Assembly (NCBI RefSeq): GCF_001718415.1
Contig: NZ_CP013377.1
Coordinates: forward strand, 2,046,001-2,110,000
Direction: 5' to 3'
Length of the DNA: 64,000 nucleotides
Origin: Burkholderia pseudomultivorans
GTDB lineage: Bacteria; Pseudomonadota; Gammaproteobacteria; Burkholderiales; Burkholderiaceae
A program made the position numbers and the translations under genes. Shown one piece after another: positions 32,179 through 41,864 of the stretch (the first letter of the stretch is position 1; each line of letters begins with the position of its first letter). The notes beneath the pieces were generated by a model. It had not been told where the DNA came from and did not search any database. It saw only the letters and a list, made by a program, of their open reading frames with translations.

Positions 32179-33369
32179 TCAGGCGTCCAGCCCGCGCGCG
32201 AGATCGTTGCGCAGGTCGCCCGCGTTTTCGAGGCCGACCGACAGGCGGATCAGCCCTTCGCCGATCCCGGCCGCGGCGCGCGCTTCCGGCGTGATGCGGC
32301 CGTGCGTCGTGGTGGCCGGGTGGGTGATCGTCGAGCGCGTATCGCCGAGGTTGCCGGTGATCGAGATCAGCTTCGTGCTGTCGATCACGCGCCATGCGTT
32401 CGCGCGCTGCTGCTCGGGCGTGTCGCCCTTCAGCTCGAACGACACGAGCGCCCCGCCCGCCTTCTGCTGCCGCTTCGCGAGCTCGTACTGCGGATGCGAT
32501 TCGAGGCCCGGGTAGAACACGCGCGCGACGGCCGGATGCGAGTCGAGCCAGCGCGCGATTTCCAGCGCGTTCGCCGACTGCTTCTCGACGCGCAGCGACA
32601 GCGTCTCCATCCCCTTCAGCAGCACCCATGCGTTGAACGCCGACAGCGTCGGGCCCGCGCTGCGCACCAACGGGAACACCTTGCCCATGATGAATGCCTT
32701 CGAGCCCACCAGCGCGCCGCCCAGCACACGACCCTGGCCGTCGAGGAACTTGGTCGCCGAGTGCATCACGACATCCGCGCCGAGCTTCAGCGGCTGCTGC
32801 AGCACCGGGCTGCAGAAACAGTTGTCGACGACGAACAGCGCATTCGCGGCCTTCGCGATCTTGCCGATCGCCTCGATGTCGGCGAGTTCGGTCAGCGGGT
32901 TCGACGGCGTCTCGAGGAAGAACATCTTCGTTTCCGGACGCACGGCTTCCTGCCACGCGTTCAGGTCGGTCGGGTCGACGAAGGTCGTCGTGATCCCGAA
33001 CTTGCTGAAGATCTGCGAGAACATCCCGAGCGTCGAGCCGAACAGGCTGCGCGAGCTGACGAGGTGGTCGCCCGCCTGCAGCGCGGCCATCACGACCGAC
33101 ATGATCGCGGCCATCCCCGACGCGGTCGCGATGCACGCCTCGCCGCCCTCGAGCGCCGCGAGACGCTCCTGGAACATCGTGACGGTCGGGTTCGTGAAGC
33201 GCGAATAGGTGAAGTAGTCTTCCGAGTTCGCGAAGCGCTCGGCCGCTTCGGCCGCGCTCTTGAAGCAGAAGCTCGACGTGAGGAACAGCGCTTCCGAATG
33301 CTCGTTGAAGTCGCTGCGCAGCGTGCCCGCGCGCACGGCGAGCGTGTCGAAGTTGAGGGAGTCGTCCAT
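32179..33369 (-). CDS. metZ: O-succinylhomoserine sulfhydrylase
   Basis: This PLP enzyme makes homocysteine directly from O-succinylhomoserine and sulfide in methionine synthesis. The 396-residue protein belongs to the Cys/Met metabolism family. The PLP lysine lies in HSATKFLDGQGRVLGGA, and SRFTNPTVTMFQERLAALEGG is the family's N-terminal block. ATG 33369 is chosen; the longer frame to 33417 reads into the untranslated leader. A SAM-II-like aptamer and a terminator lie upstream, so SAM probably lowers its expression. Confidence 0.93.
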   Translation of the reverse strand: MDDSLNFDTLAVRAGTLRSDFNEHSEALFLTSSFCFKSAAEAAERFANSEDYFTYSRFTNPTVTMFQERLAALEGGEACIATASGMAAIMSVVMAALQAGDHLVSSRSLFGSTLGMFSQIFSKFGITTTFVDPTDLNAWQEAVRPETKMFFLETPSNPLTELADIEAIGKIAKAANALFVVDNCFCSPVLQQPLKLGADVVMHSATKFLDGQGRVLGGALVGSKAFIMGKVFPLVRSAGPTLSAFNAWVLLKGMETLSLRVEKQSANALEIARWLDSHPAVARVFYPGLESHPQYELAKRQQKAGGALVSFELKGDTPEQQRANAWRVIDSTKLISITGNLGDTRSTITHPATTTHGRITPEARAAAGIGEGLIRLSVGLENAGDLRNDLARGLDA

Positions 33370-33416
33370 GTCCGTTTTCCGTATTCGATGGCCGCGCGTG
33401 CGCGCGAGCCAGGCCA

Positions 33417-33452
33417 AACAAAAAGCCCGCCATGCGTATGCATCGGCGGGCT
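33417..33452 (-). terminator. Terminator in the metZ leader (riboswitch expression platform)
   Basis: On the minus strand, AGCCCGCC and GGCGGGCT close a 13-base loop and are followed by TTTTTGTTTGG. It lies between the SAM-II-like aptamer and the metZ start. It may also end purF transcripts, but its place downstream of the aptamer suggests SAM-controlled attenuation. Confidence 0.75.
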
Positions 33453-33494
33453 TCGTGCGGTACGACAGCTCGACTCGGGCCGGCTGCCGCCGGC

Positions 33495-33560
33495 CTTCGC
33501 TTTAGCTGTTTGGGGTATTCGCCCCGCGTCCGCAAGCTGAAATCAAATCGACGCAAGCCC
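33495..33560 (-). promoter_or_regulatory. SAM-II-like riboswitch aptamer upstream of metZ
   Basis: The minus strand carries, in order, GCGTC, GATTTGA, GCTTGC, GACGC, a GGGG/CCCC mini-hairpin, AAACA and GCTAAAG. GCGTC (33550-33554) pairs with GACGC (33526-33530) to form the first stem. The single-stranded blocks GATTTGA, GCTTGC, AAACA and GCTAAAG match my memory of the SAM-II consensus, a pseudoknot that binds S-adenosylmethionine. SAM-II is best known from alpha-proteobacterial methionine genes. The downstream gene, metZ, is a classic target. Confidence 0.72.
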
Positions 33561-33597
33561 ACATGCTAGCACGCTTCGGCAAACGCGTGCGCCGCGG

Positions 33598-35130
33598 TCA
33601 TTCGACCGACAACTGCAGGTTCATCTGCGAGCGTGCGGTATCGCTCGCCGTGTCGCGGTCGGCCTGCGATGCGGGCGTCAGGCGCGCGCGCTCGATCGCA
33701 TCGAGATACTCGGGCGTCACGTCGCCGGTGATGTAGTTGCCGTCGAAGCACGACGCCTCGAAGCGCTCGAGCTTCGGGTTGATGTCGCGCACCGCGCGGC
33801 GCAGATCGTCGACGTCCTGATAGATCAGATGGTCGGCGCCGATGATCTTCGCGACTTCCTCGTCGCTGCGGCCGTGCGCGACGAGCTCGCCGCGCGTCGG
33901 CATGTCGATGCCGTACACGTTCGGGAATTTCACGGGCGGCGCCGCCGACGCGAAGATCACCGACTTCGCGCCCGCATCGCGCGCCATCTGCACGATTTCG
34001 TGCGACGTCGTGCCGCGCACGATCGAATCGTCGACGATCAGCACGTTCTTGTCCTTGAACTCGATGCTCATCGCGTTGAGCTTCTGGCGCACCGACTTCT
34101 TGCGCACGGCCTGCCCTGGCATGATGAACGTGCGGCCGACGTAGCGGTTCTTGAAGAAGCCCTCGCGATACTCGACGCCGAGCTTCGCGGCGACCTGCAT
34201 CGCGGCCGGGCGCGACGAGTCGGGAATCGGCATCACGACGTCGATCGGCACGTTCGGCAGCTCGCGCTTGATCTTCTCCGCGAGATAGTCGCCCATGCGC
34301 AGACGGACGTTGTAGACCGGCACGCCGTCGAGGCACGAGTCCGGACGCGCGAGATACACGTACTCGAACATGCACGGATTCAGCGTCGGGTTGTCCGCGC
34401 ACTGCTGGCTGTGGAAGTTGCCGGCCTGGTCGATGAAGATCGCCTCGCCCGGCAGCACGTCGCGCACGAACTCGAAGCCGATGCCTTCGACCGCGACCGA
34501 CTCCGACGCAACCATCCATTCGGTGCCGTTCTCGGTCTCGAGCTTGCCGATGCAGAGCGGGCGGATGCCGAACGGATCGCGGAATGCGAGCAGGCCGTAG
34601 CCGGCGATCAGCGACACGATCGCATACGAGCCCTGCAGGCGGCGATGCACGCCCGCGACCGCCTTGAACACCGCGGCCGGATCGAGCTCGAGGCCCGTCG
34701 TCGACAGCTGCAGCTCGTGCGCGAACACGTTGAGCAGCACTTCGCTGTCGGAATTGGTGTTGATGTGCCGGCGGTCGATCCGGAACATCTCGTCCTTCAG
34801 TTGCTGCCAGTTCGTCAGGTTGCCGTTGTGCGCAAGGATGATCCCGAACGGCGCGTTCACGTAGAACGGCTGCGCCTCGGCTTCGCTCGACGCCGAACCG
34901 GCCGTCGGGTAGCGGACCTGGCCGATGCCGAAGGTGCCGGGCAGGCTGCGCATGTTGCGCGTGCGGAACACGTCGCGCACCATGCCGTTCGCCTTGTACA
35001 TGTGGAAATTGCTGCCGTCCGCGGTCGCGATGCCGGCTGCGTCCTGACCGCGATGCTGCAGCAGCAGCAGGCTGTCATAGATCAGCTGATTGACCGGGGA
35101 TTGGGAGATAACGCCTACGATGCCGCACAT
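33598..35130 (-). CDS. purF: Amidophosphoribosyltransferase
   Basis: PurF catalyses the first step of purine synthesis, PRPP plus glutamine to phosphoribosylamine. The 510-residue protein starts MCGIVG, so cysteine 2 becomes the N-terminal nucleophile of the glutaminase domain. The phosphoribosyltransferase motif VLIVDDSIVRGTTS lies in the second half. It is the usual neighbour of cvpA, 51 bases after it, in the conserved folC-SPOR-cvpA-purF order. Confidence 0.97.
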   Translation of the reverse strand: MCGIVGVISQSPVNQLIYDSLLLLQHRGQDAAGIATADGSNFHMYKANGMVRDVFRTRNMRSLPGTFGIGQVRYPTAGSASSEAEAQPFYVNAPFGIILAHNGNLTNWQQLKDEMFRIDRRHINTNSDSEVLLNVFAHELQLSTTGLELDPAAVFKAVAGVHRRLQGSYAIVSLIAGYGLLAFRDPFGIRPLCIGKLETENGTEWMVASESVAVEGIGFEFVRDVLPGEAIFIDQAGNFHSQQCADNPTLNPCMFEYVYLARPDSCLDGVPVYNVRLRMGDYLAEKIKRELPNVPIDVVMPIPDSSRPAAMQVAAKLGVEYREGFFKNRYVGRTFIMPGQAVRKKSVRQKLNAMSIEFKDKNVLIVDDSIVRGTTSHEIVQMARDAGAKSVIFASAAPPVKFPNVYGIDMPTRGELVAHGRSDEEVAKIIGADHLIYQDVDDLRRAVRDINPKLERFEASCFDGNYITGDVTPEYLDAIERARLTPASQADRDTASDTARSQMNLQLSVE

Positions 35131-35181
35131 GGCATGTCCTTCAGAATGACAAAATCGGTTCCGTCCTGCCCGTACGCGCGA

Positions 35182-35676
35182 TCACACGCGCACGTACTGG
35201 GCCATGCCGTCGGGCAGGAGCTGCTTCAGCTCGTGCACGCCCTGCTCGGCAATCGGACGCAATAGCGCATTGCGCCAGAAATCCTGTTTGGGCAGCTCGG
35301 TCAGCCCGGCCGCCGCGACCAGCAGCACCACCAGCACGCAGCCGCGCACGAGCCCGAACATCATGCCCAGCGAGCGGTCGACGCCGCCGAGGCCGGTGGC
35401 CTGCGCGATCCGCGACAGCAGCGCATTCGCGACGCCGGCGACGAACACGACGCCGATCACGATCAGCGCGAATGCGATCACCCACTGCGTCAGCGCGCCG
35501 CCCGGCCAGTTCGCCGGAATATACGGCACGAGCAGACCGACGTAGCGGCCCGCAATCACGATCGCCGCGATCCAGCCGATCAGCCCGAAAATCTCCGACA
35601 CGAAGCCGCGCCACGCGCCGCGCAGCGCCGACAACGCGATCACCGCCAATACAGCGTAGTCGAAAGCCGTCAGCAT
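35182..35676 (-). CDS. cvpA: CvpA family membrane protein
   Basis: This 164-residue inner-membrane protein has four hydrophobic segments. It starts MLTAFDYAVLAVIALSALRGAW, the family's N-terminal signature, and continues GFVSEIFGLIGWIAAIVIA. CvpA is linked to colicin V production and to envelope stress resistance in other bacteria; its molecular role is unsettled. It begins six bases after the SPOR-domain gene and is cotranscribed with purF. Confidence 0.93.
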   Translation of the reverse strand: MLTAFDYAVLAVIALSALRGAWRGFVSEIFGLIGWIAAIVIAGRYVGLLVPYIPANWPGGALTQWVIAFALIVIGVVFVAGVANALLSRIAQATGLGGVDRSLGMMFGLVRGCVLVVLLVAAAGLTELPKQDFWRNALLRPIAEQGVHELKQLLPDGMAQYVRV

Positions 35677-35682
35677 TGCGCG

Positions 35683-36513
35683 TTACTGGGTCAGCCCGGC
35701 TTCGCGCACCTTCGCGATCGCCTCGGACGCTGCCGCGCGATCCGCGAACGGACCCGCACGCAACAGTGTAGCCGTGCTGCCATCCGCCTGCTTGCGACGC
35801 TCGACATATGCGGGTACGCCCGCCGATTTCAACTTCGCGGCCCACGAACGGGCCGTCGCATCGTCCTTGAACGAGCCGAGCTGCACCGCGAAGCGCGCGC
35901 CGGCCGGCGACGACGGCGACGATGCGTCGCGCGTGTCGGCACCGGACGCATCGGCGTTCGCAACCGGCGCGGGCGCCGGCTTCGGTGCGGCCGGCTTCGG
36001 CGCGGCCGGCTTCGCGGCGGGCGCAGCCGGCGGCGGCGCCACGCTTGCCGTGGTCGTCGTATCAGGTTTCGCTGCGGTCCGGGCCGTATCCTTCGGCGCG
36101 GGCGCGGCGGCAACCGCCGCATCCGACGCCGGCGGCTCGTCGTGCGCGACGCCGGCCTGCACGTCGGACACATCGTCGTCGCGCGGTGCGGCCGCCTGGT
36201 GCGCGGGCCGGTTCGGGATATCGATCGCGATATCGTCCGTCACCGGCTTCGGATGCGAGTCGAGCACCATCGGCAGCACGATGACGGCGGCCACGACGAG
36301 CGCGATCGCGCCGACGAGGCGACGGCGTGCGCGTTGCTTTTCTGGAAGGGTCGGATCGAGGAGCAGTGCATCCGATTCCGGACGCTCGGTACGGCGCGAG
36401 CGTCGCTCGACGCGTTCAGTGCGCTCGGTGCGCACGTTCCGGGAGGCCCCGGTACGACCGCCGCGCCGCACCGGCGCGTCGTCGTCTTTCTTGCCGAACG
36501 AGAAAATTCCCAT
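35683..36513 (-). CDS. SPOR-domain cell-division-type protein
   Basis: The 276-residue protein has a short basic cytoplasmic part and one membrane helix near 70-90 (LVGAIALVVAAVIVLPMVL). A long Ala/Pro/Lys linker follows, with repeated AAKPAAPKPA units, and a C-terminal SPOR domain covers about 205-276 (FAVQLGSFKDDATARSWAAK). SPOR domains bind denuded peptidoglycan at the septum, so a DedD- or FtsN-like role is likely. The linker length differs freely between relatives. Confidence 0.9.
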   Translation of the reverse strand: MGIFSFGKKDDDAPVRRGGRTGASRNVRTERTERVERRSRRTERPESDALLLDPTLPEKQRARRRLVGAIALVVAAVIVLPMVLDSHPKPVTDDIAIDIPNRPAHQAAAPRDDDVSDVQAGVAHDEPPASDAAVAAAPAPKDTARTAAKPDTTTTASVAPPPAAPAAKPAAPKPAAPKPAPAPVANADASGADTRDASSPSSPAGARFAVQLGSFKDDATARSWAAKLKSAGVPAYVERRKQADGSTATLLRAGPFADRAAASEAIAKVREAGLTQ

Positions 36514-36542
36514 GAATGGCTGAGTCCGAAACTGCTCGTCAG

Positions 36543-37853
36543 TCAGTGTTGCTGCGATTTACGGTAGGCCATCACGCCGGCCACCGTATGGAAACTGCCG
36601 AAAACCACGATTCTATCATTCTCGGATGCTCTTTTTAGTGCATCGCGAAACGCTTCGGCGGGAGACGCGTAGCGCGTCACGCTCGAATCGGGCCCGTTCC
36701 CGACGCCGGCCTTGTGCAGCGCAGCTTCGAGCTGCTCGGCGCTGGCCGCGCGCGGCAGCGGCAGGTCCGTCACGCACCAGTGGTCGATCTCGCCCTTCAG
36801 GTGCCGCAGCACGCCGTCGATGTCCTTGTCGTGCATGGCGCCGAACACCGCGTAGGTGTACGGGAAGAAGCCCATGTTGCCGAGATTCTGCGCGAGCACG
36901 GCCGCCGCATGCGGATTGTGCGCGACGTCGAGCACGATCGCCGGCTTGCCGGGCAGCACCTGGAAGCGCCCCGGCAATTCGACGTTTGCGAGCCCGAGCC
37001 GGATGTCCTGTGCGGACACCGGCAGTTGCGCGCGCAGCGACTCGAGCGCGGCCAGCGCGGCCGACGCATTGATCAGCTGGTTCGCGCCGCGCAGCGCCGG
37101 ATACGCGAGCGCCGGATAGCGCTTGTCGCGGCCGAGGTAGCTCCACTGCTGGCGCTCGGTGCCCGGCTGCGCCTCGTAGCGGAAATCGCGGCCGACGAGC
37201 CACAGGTCGGCGCCGATCGCGGCCGCATGGTCGACCAGCGTCTGCGGCACGGCGGGGTCGCCGCAGATGGCCGGCTTGCCCGCGCGAAAGATCCCGGCCT
37301 TCTCGAACGCGATCTTCTCGCGCGTGTCGCCGAGATACTCGGTGTGGTCGATGTCGATGCTCGTGACGATCGCGCAGTCGGTATCGATGATGTTGACCGC
37401 ATCGAGCCGGCCGCCGAGGCCGACTTCGAGGATCACCGCGTCGAGCCCGCGCGACGCGAACAGGTGCAGGATCGCGAGCGTCGTGAATTCGAAGTACGTG
37501 AGCGACACCGGCTCGGGCAGCGACGTGCGCGCGGCTTCGACGGCCTCGAAATGCGGCAGCAGTTCGGCATCGCTCACGGCCTGCCCGTTCACGCGCGCGC
37601 GCTCGTTGAATTCGAGCAGGTGCGGCGACGTGTGGCAGCCGACCTTGTAGCCGGCGCGCACGAGGATCGCCTCGAGGAACGCGCAGGTCGAGCCCTTGCC
37701 GTTGGTGCCGCCGACCGTGATGACGGGGCACGCGAATTCGAGTTGCAGCGCCGCCTTGACCTGCCCGATGCGGGTGAGGCCCATGTCGATGCCGACCGGG
37801 TGCGCGCGTTCGAGATGCGAAAGCCACGCGTCGAGGGTGGGAAAAGTGCTCAT
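36543..37853 (-). CDS. folC: Bifunctional dihydrofolate/folylpolyglutamate synthase
   Basis: FolC adds L-glutamate to dihydropteroate and to folates. The 436-residue Mur-ligase-type protein has the ATP loop TVGGTNGKGSTCAFLEAIL near 45-63, and HTSPHLLEFNERARVNG and DIDHTEYLGDT as folate-site blocks. It follows accD by 100 bases, with a terminator in between, and heads the folC-SPOR-cvpA-purF group. Confidence 0.95.
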   Translation of the reverse strand: MSTFPTLDAWLSHLERAHPVGIDMGLTRIGQVKAALQLEFACPVITVGGTNGKGSTCAFLEAILVRAGYKVGCHTSPHLLEFNERARVNGQAVSDAELLPHFEAVEAARTSLPEPVSLTYFEFTTLAILHLFASRGLDAVILEVGLGGRLDAVNIIDTDCAIVTSIDIDHTEYLGDTREKIAFEKAGIFRAGKPAICGDPAVPQTLVDHAAAIGADLWLVGRDFRYEAQPGTERQQWSYLGRDKRYPALAYPALRGANQLINASAALAALESLRAQLPVSAQDIRLGLANVELPGRFQVLPGKPAIVLDVAHNPHAAAVLAQNLGNMGFFPYTYAVFGAMHDKDIDGVLRHLKGEIDHWCVTDLPLPRAASAEQLEAALHKAGVGNGPDSSVTRYASPAEAFRDALKRASENDRIVVFGSFHTVAGVMAYRKSQQH

Positions 37854-37888
37854 CGGATCAAATCTGGATCGGGATCGCCACTACGCCA

Positions 37889-37932
37889 AAAAACGAAGCG
37901 CGCCGCCCGACGGTTCAGCCAGGCGACGCGCG
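37889..37932 (-). terminator. accD terminator
   Basis: On the minus strand, GCGCGTCGCC and GGCGGCGCGC form an imperfect ten-base-pair stem with a 14-base loop, followed by TTCGTTTTTT. It ends about 65 bases past the accD stop and before folC. Confidence 0.75.
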
Positions 37933-37953
37933 AAGGTCACGAGCTTGCGCCGG

Positions 37954-38826
37954 TCAAGCCAGCGCGTCGGCCGGCTGTCGCTGCAGCAGCGCGAGCAGTT
38001 GCGCGATCTCGTCGCGCATCTTGCGGCGGTCGACGATCATGTCGATCGCGCCCGTCTTCAGCAGGAACTCGGCGCGCTGGAAGCCTTCCGGCAGCTTCTC
38101 GCGCACCGTCTGCTCGATCACGCGCGGGCCGGCAAAGCCGATCAGCGCCTTCGGCTCGGCGATCACGACGTCGCCGAGGAACGCGAAGCTCGCCGACACG
38201 CCGCCCATCGTCGGGTCGGTCAGCACCGAAATGAACGGCAGCTTGGCTTCGGCCAGCTTGGTCAGCATCGCGGTGGTCTTCGCCATCTGCATCAGCGACA
38301 GCAGGCTTTCCTGCATCCGCGCCCCGCCCGAAGCCGTGAAGCAGATGAACGGTACGTGCTGCTCCAGCGCGTTCTGCGCGCCGCGCGCGAAGCGCTCGCC
38401 GACCACCGAACCCATCGAGCCGCCCATGAACGAGAACTCGAAGCAGGCCGCGACGACCGGCAGCGTGTGGATCGCGCCGCCCATCACGACCATCGCGTCG
38501 GTCTCGCCCGTCTCGTCCATCGCTTCCTTCAGACGATCGGGATACTTGCGGCTGTCCTTGAACTTCAGCGAGTCGACCGGCACGATTTCCTGGCCGATTT
38601 CATAGCGGCCTTCCGGATCGAGCAGCCCGTCGAGGCGCTCGCGCGCACCGATGCGCATGTGGTGGTCGCACTTCGGGCACACGTGCAGGTTCGCGTCCAC
38701 GTCGTTGCGGTACAGCACGGCCTCGCAGGACGGGCACTTAACCCACAGGCCTTCCGGAATGCCCTTGCGGCTTTTCGGGTCGGTCTGCTTGATCTTCGGC
38801 GGCAACAGTTTGTCGAGCCAGCTCAT
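37954..38826 (-). CDS. accD: Acetyl-CoA carboxylase carboxyltransferase subunit beta
   Basis: AccD is half of the carboxyltransferase that makes malonyl-CoA for fatty acids. The 290-residue protein has the N-terminal zinc ribbon C31-C34 and C50-C53 (CPSC, CPKC) and the acyl-CoA-binding core with [22 protein letters not shown]. It follows trpA, as in many beta-proteobacteria. Confidence 0.97.
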   Translation of the reverse strand: MSWLDKLLPPKIKQTDPKSRKGIPEGLWVKCPSCEAVLYRNDVDANLHVCPKCDHHMRIGARERLDGLLDPEGRYEIGQEIVPVDSLKFKDSRKYPDRLKEAMDETGETDAMVVMGGAIHTLPVVAACFEFSFMGGSMGSVVGERFARGAQNALEQHVPFICFTASGGARMQESLLSLMQMAKTTAMLTKLAEAKLPFISVLTDPTMGGVSASFAFLGDVVIAEPKALIGFAGPRVIEQTVREKLPEGFQRAEFLLKTGAIDMIVDRRKMRDEIAQLLALLQRQPADALA

Positions 38827-38899
38827 CGTATGGTTTCCTGTTCCGTGGCGGGACGGGCCGGTCGGCCCGCTCCCGCTTCCTGTGTTGTATTAATCGCGC

Positions 38900-39715
38900 T
38901 TATCGCGCCGTCTTGCCCGCGCCGTCCAGCGCGGCGCGCAGCTCGGCGATGAACGCCTTCAGCGCGGCCGCCGCGCCTTCCGGCGCAGCGCTTTCGAGCA
39001 GCTGCACCAGGCGGCTGCCGATCACGACGGCGTCCGACACTTCGGCCACCGCGCGCGCCGTTTCGGCGTCGCGAATGCCGAAGCCGACGCCCACCGGAAC
39101 CGGCACGCGCGACTTGATGGCCGGGATTTTACCCGCAATGCTCGAAACATCCAGATTTCCGGCGCCGGTCACGCCCTTGAGCGATACGTAATACACGTAG
39201 CCGCTCGCGATCTTGCCGACTTCGGCGATGCGTTCGTCGGTCGACGTGGGCGCGAGCAGGAAGATCGGATCGATCTGCGCGGCACGCATCCGCTCGGCGA
39301 AGGCGGCCGCCTCTTCCGGCGGATAGTCGACCACCAGCACGCCGTCGACGCCGGCCGCCTGCGCAGCGGCCGCAAACGCGTCGACGCCCATCCGCTCGAT
39401 CGGGTTCGCATAACCCATCAGCACGACGGGCGTTTTCTGGTCGGTTTCGCGGAAGCGCTCGACGTCGGCGAGCACGCTCCTGAGCGACACGCCGCGTTCG
39501 AGCGCGCGTTCCGACGAACGCTGGATCACCGGGCCGTCGGCCATCGGATCCGAGAACGGCACGCCGAGCTCGATCACGTCGGCGCCGCCCGCGGCGAGCG
39601 CGTGCATGAATTCGACGGTCTTCGCGGGATCGGGATCGCCGGCGGTGATGAACGGGATCAGGCCCTTTCGACCTTGTTCGGCGAGCGCGGCGAAGGTTTG
39701 CTGAATACGGGACAT
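38900..39715 (-). CDS. trpA: Tryptophan synthase alpha chain
   Basis: TrpA cleaves indole-3-glycerol phosphate to indole, which passes to TrpB. The 271-residue TIM barrel has [20 protein letters not shown] at 20-39, [17 protein letters not shown] with the active-site glutamate and aspartate near 50-66, and the phosphate loop [10 protein letters not shown]. It follows the DNA methyltransferase gene by 34 bases, so an unrelated gene is inserted between trpB and trpA. Confidence 0.97.
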   Translation of the reverse strand: MSRIQQTFAALAEQGRKGLIPFITAGDPDPAKTVEFMHALAAGGADVIELGVPFSDPMADGPVIQRSSERALERGVSLRSVLADVERFRETDQKTPVVLMGYANPIERMGVDAFAAAAQAAGVDGVLVVDYPPEEAAAFAERMRAAQIDPIFLLAPTSTDERIAEVGKIASGYVYYVSLKGVTGAGNLDVSSIAGKIPAIKSRVPVPVGVGFGIRDAETARAVAEVSDAVVIGSRLVQLLESAAPEGAAAALKAFIAELRAALDGAGKTAR

Positions 39716-39749
39716 GGCAATTTTCCTTGGTGCGATGCGGCGGCGCGAC

Positions 39750-40604
39750 TCACGCGCACGCCTGCGCGGCGAGCGCGCTCACGCGCTCGTGCGCGATCGC
39801 GCAATAACTTTCGTTGATCTCGTAGCCGACGAAGTCGCGCCCCTGCCGTGCGCAGGCCACCGCGGTCGTGCCGCTGCCCATGAACGGATCGAGCACGCGG
39901 CCGCCCGGCGGGCAGCTCGCGAGCACCATGCGCTCGATGATTTCCAGCGGCTTCTGGGTCGGATGATCGACGCGCTCCGCGTGCTGCCGGTGCAGGCGCG
40001 AGACCGACCAGACGTCCTTCGGGTTGTAGCCCATCTCCAGCCACTTGCTGCCTTCGAACAGCTTGCGCGAGCGGGCCTTCTTCGTATCGGCGTCGTACGG
40101 GATGCGCACCGGATCGAGATCGAAGTAATACGCTTTCGAAACCGCGAAAAAGCCGATGTTGTCGTGCACCGACGTGAAACGGCGCGTCGTGCCGCCCATG
40201 CTCGGCACGCGGCGGTCCCAGATGATCTCGTTGACCATCGTGAGCCTGGTCTTCAGGAAGCTGAAGATTTCCGGTGCGTACTGCCATGTGCAGAAGATGT
40301 ACATCGACCCGCTCGGCTTGAGCTTCGGCACCGCGAGTTCGAGCCACTCGCGCGTCCACGCGAGAAACGCGTCGCCCGAGCGCTTGTCCGAGTCGTTGCC
40401 GTAGTCCTTGCCGAGCCCGTACGGCGGATCGGCGACGATCAGGTCGATCGACGCGTCCGGCAGCCGCGCGGCCTCGGTCATGAAATCGCGGTTGTGCAGT
40501 TCGATCCCGGACGGCAGCGCGCGCGGCACGACCGCGGCGGCGGGCTGCGCCGCCTCCGCTTCGCTCGCGGCGCCGCCGCCCGGTTCTTCGATCAGGTCAC
40601 GCAT
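39750..40604 (-). CDS. Orphan beta-class DNA methyltransferase within the trp genes
   Basis: This 284-residue site-specific DNA methyltransferase has DPPY at 59-62, before the SAM-binding FMGSGTT at 241-247. A recognition region lies between, which is the beta-class order seen in CcrM-like N6-adenine enzymes. No restriction gene is adjacent. It lies 9 bases after trpB and 34 before trpA, so it is transcribed with tryptophan genes. From memory, the B. cenocepacia gene in this place (BCAM0992) was shown to affect gene expression and biofilm; the target site is not deducible here. The first 28 residues are a low-complexity extension. Confidence 0.88.
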   Translation of the reverse strand: MRDLIEEPGGGAASEAEAAQPAAAVVPRALPSGIELHNRDFMTEAARLPDASIDLIVADPPYGLGKDYGNDSDKRSGDAFLAWTREWLELAVPKLKPSGSMYIFCTWQYAPEIFSFLKTRLTMVNEIIWDRRVPSMGGTTRRFTSVHDNIGFFAVSKAYYFDLDPVRIPYDADTKKARSRKLFEGSKWLEMGYNPKDVWSVSRLHRQHAERVDHPTQKPLEIIERMVLASCPPGGRVLDPFMGSGTTAVACARQGRDFVGYEINESYCAIAHERVSALAAQACA

Positions 40605-40613
40605 CGGGCGGGG

Positions 40614-41807
40614 TCAGAGCGCGATGCCCGATCGCTCGGCGACCGTATGCATGTCCTTGTCGCCGCGACCCGACAGGTTGACGAGCAGGATCCTGTCCTT
40701 CGGCAAGGTCGGCGCGAGCTTCACGCCGTACGCGATCGCGTGGCTCGACTCCAGCGCGGGAATGATCCCCTCGATCCGGCAGCAGTCGTGGAACGCCTTC
40801 AGCGCTTCTTCGTCGGTGATGCCGACGTACTGCGCGCGGCCGCTGTCCTTCAGCCATGCGTGCTCGGGACCGACGCCCGGATAGTCCAAGCCCGCCGACA
40901 CCGAATGCGTCTCGATGATCTGGCCGTTGTCGTCCTGCAGCAGGTACGTGCGGTTGCCGTGCAGCACGCCCGGGCTGCCGGCGATCAGCGAGGCCGCGTG
41001 ATGGCCGGAGTCGAGGCCGTCGCCGGCCGCTTCGACGCCGATCAGCTGCACCGACGTATCGTCGATGTACGGATAGAAGATGCCCATCGCATTCGAGCCG
41101 CCGCCGACGCAGGCAATCACCGCGTCCGGCTGGCGGCCGGCGAGTTCGGGCATCTGCACCTTGCACTCGTCGCCGATCACGCGCTGGAAGTCGCGCACCA
41201 TCATCGGGTACGGGTGCGGGCCCGCGACCGTGCCGATGATGTAGAACGTGTTCTCGATGTTGGTGACCCAGTCGCGCATCGCTTCGTTCAGCGCGTCCTT
41301 CAGCGTGCGCGAGCCCGATTCGACCGGCACGACGGTCGCGCCGAGCAGCTTCATCCGGTACACGTTCGCGGCCTGCCGGCGCACGTCCTCGGCGCCCATG
41401 TAGACGACGCATTCCATCCCGAAGCGCGCGCAGATCGTCGCGGTCGCGACGCCGTGCTGGCCGGCGCCGGTTTCGGCGATCACGCGCCGCTTGCCCATCC
41501 GCTTCGCGAGCAGCGCCTGGCCGATCACGTTGTTGATCTTGTGCGCGCCGGTGTGGTTCAGATCCTCGCGCTTCAGGTAGATCTGCGCGCCGCCGAGCGT
41601 CTCGCTCCAGCGCTGCGCGTGATAGATCGGCGACGGACGGCCGACGAAGTGCTTCAGCTCGCGCTCGAACTCGGCGACGAAATCGGGATCGTTCTGGTAT
41701 TTCGCATACGCGCCGCGCAGTTCGTCCAGCGCGTGCACCAGCGTCTCGGCGACGAACGTGCCGCCATACGGGCCGAAATGGCCGCGATCATCAGGAAGGT
41801 TGTACAT
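40614..41807 (-). CDS. trpB: Tryptophan synthase beta chain
   Basis: TrpB joins indole and serine to give tryptophan. The 397-residue PLP enzyme has the cofactor lysine K90 in HTGAHKINN, the phosphate-binding loop GGGSNAMG and the catalytic glutamate in AETGAGQHG. It lies 57 bases after trpF. The coupling with trpA is interrupted by the methyltransferase gene. Confidence 0.98.
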   Translation of the reverse strand: MYNLPDDRGHFGPYGGTFVAETLVHALDELRGAYAKYQNDPDFVAEFERELKHFVGRPSPIYHAQRWSETLGGAQIYLKREDLNHTGAHKINNVIGQALLAKRMGKRRVIAETGAGQHGVATATICARFGMECVVYMGAEDVRRQAANVYRMKLLGATVVPVESGSRTLKDALNEAMRDWVTNIENTFYIIGTVAGPHPYPMMVRDFQRVIGDECKVQMPELAGRQPDAVIACVGGGSNAMGIFYPYIDDTSVQLIGVEAAGDGLDSGHHAASLIAGSPGVLHGNRTYLLQDDNGQIIETHSVSAGLDYPGVGPEHAWLKDSGRAQYVGITDEEALKAFHDCCRIEGIIPALESSHAIAYGVKLAPTLPKDRILLVNLSGRGDKDMHTVAERSGIAL

Positions 41808-41864
41808 GGTGTGTCACTCTCGATCGGTCGGCGCGCCCCACTTGCGGGGCCGCACCGGCTTGCA

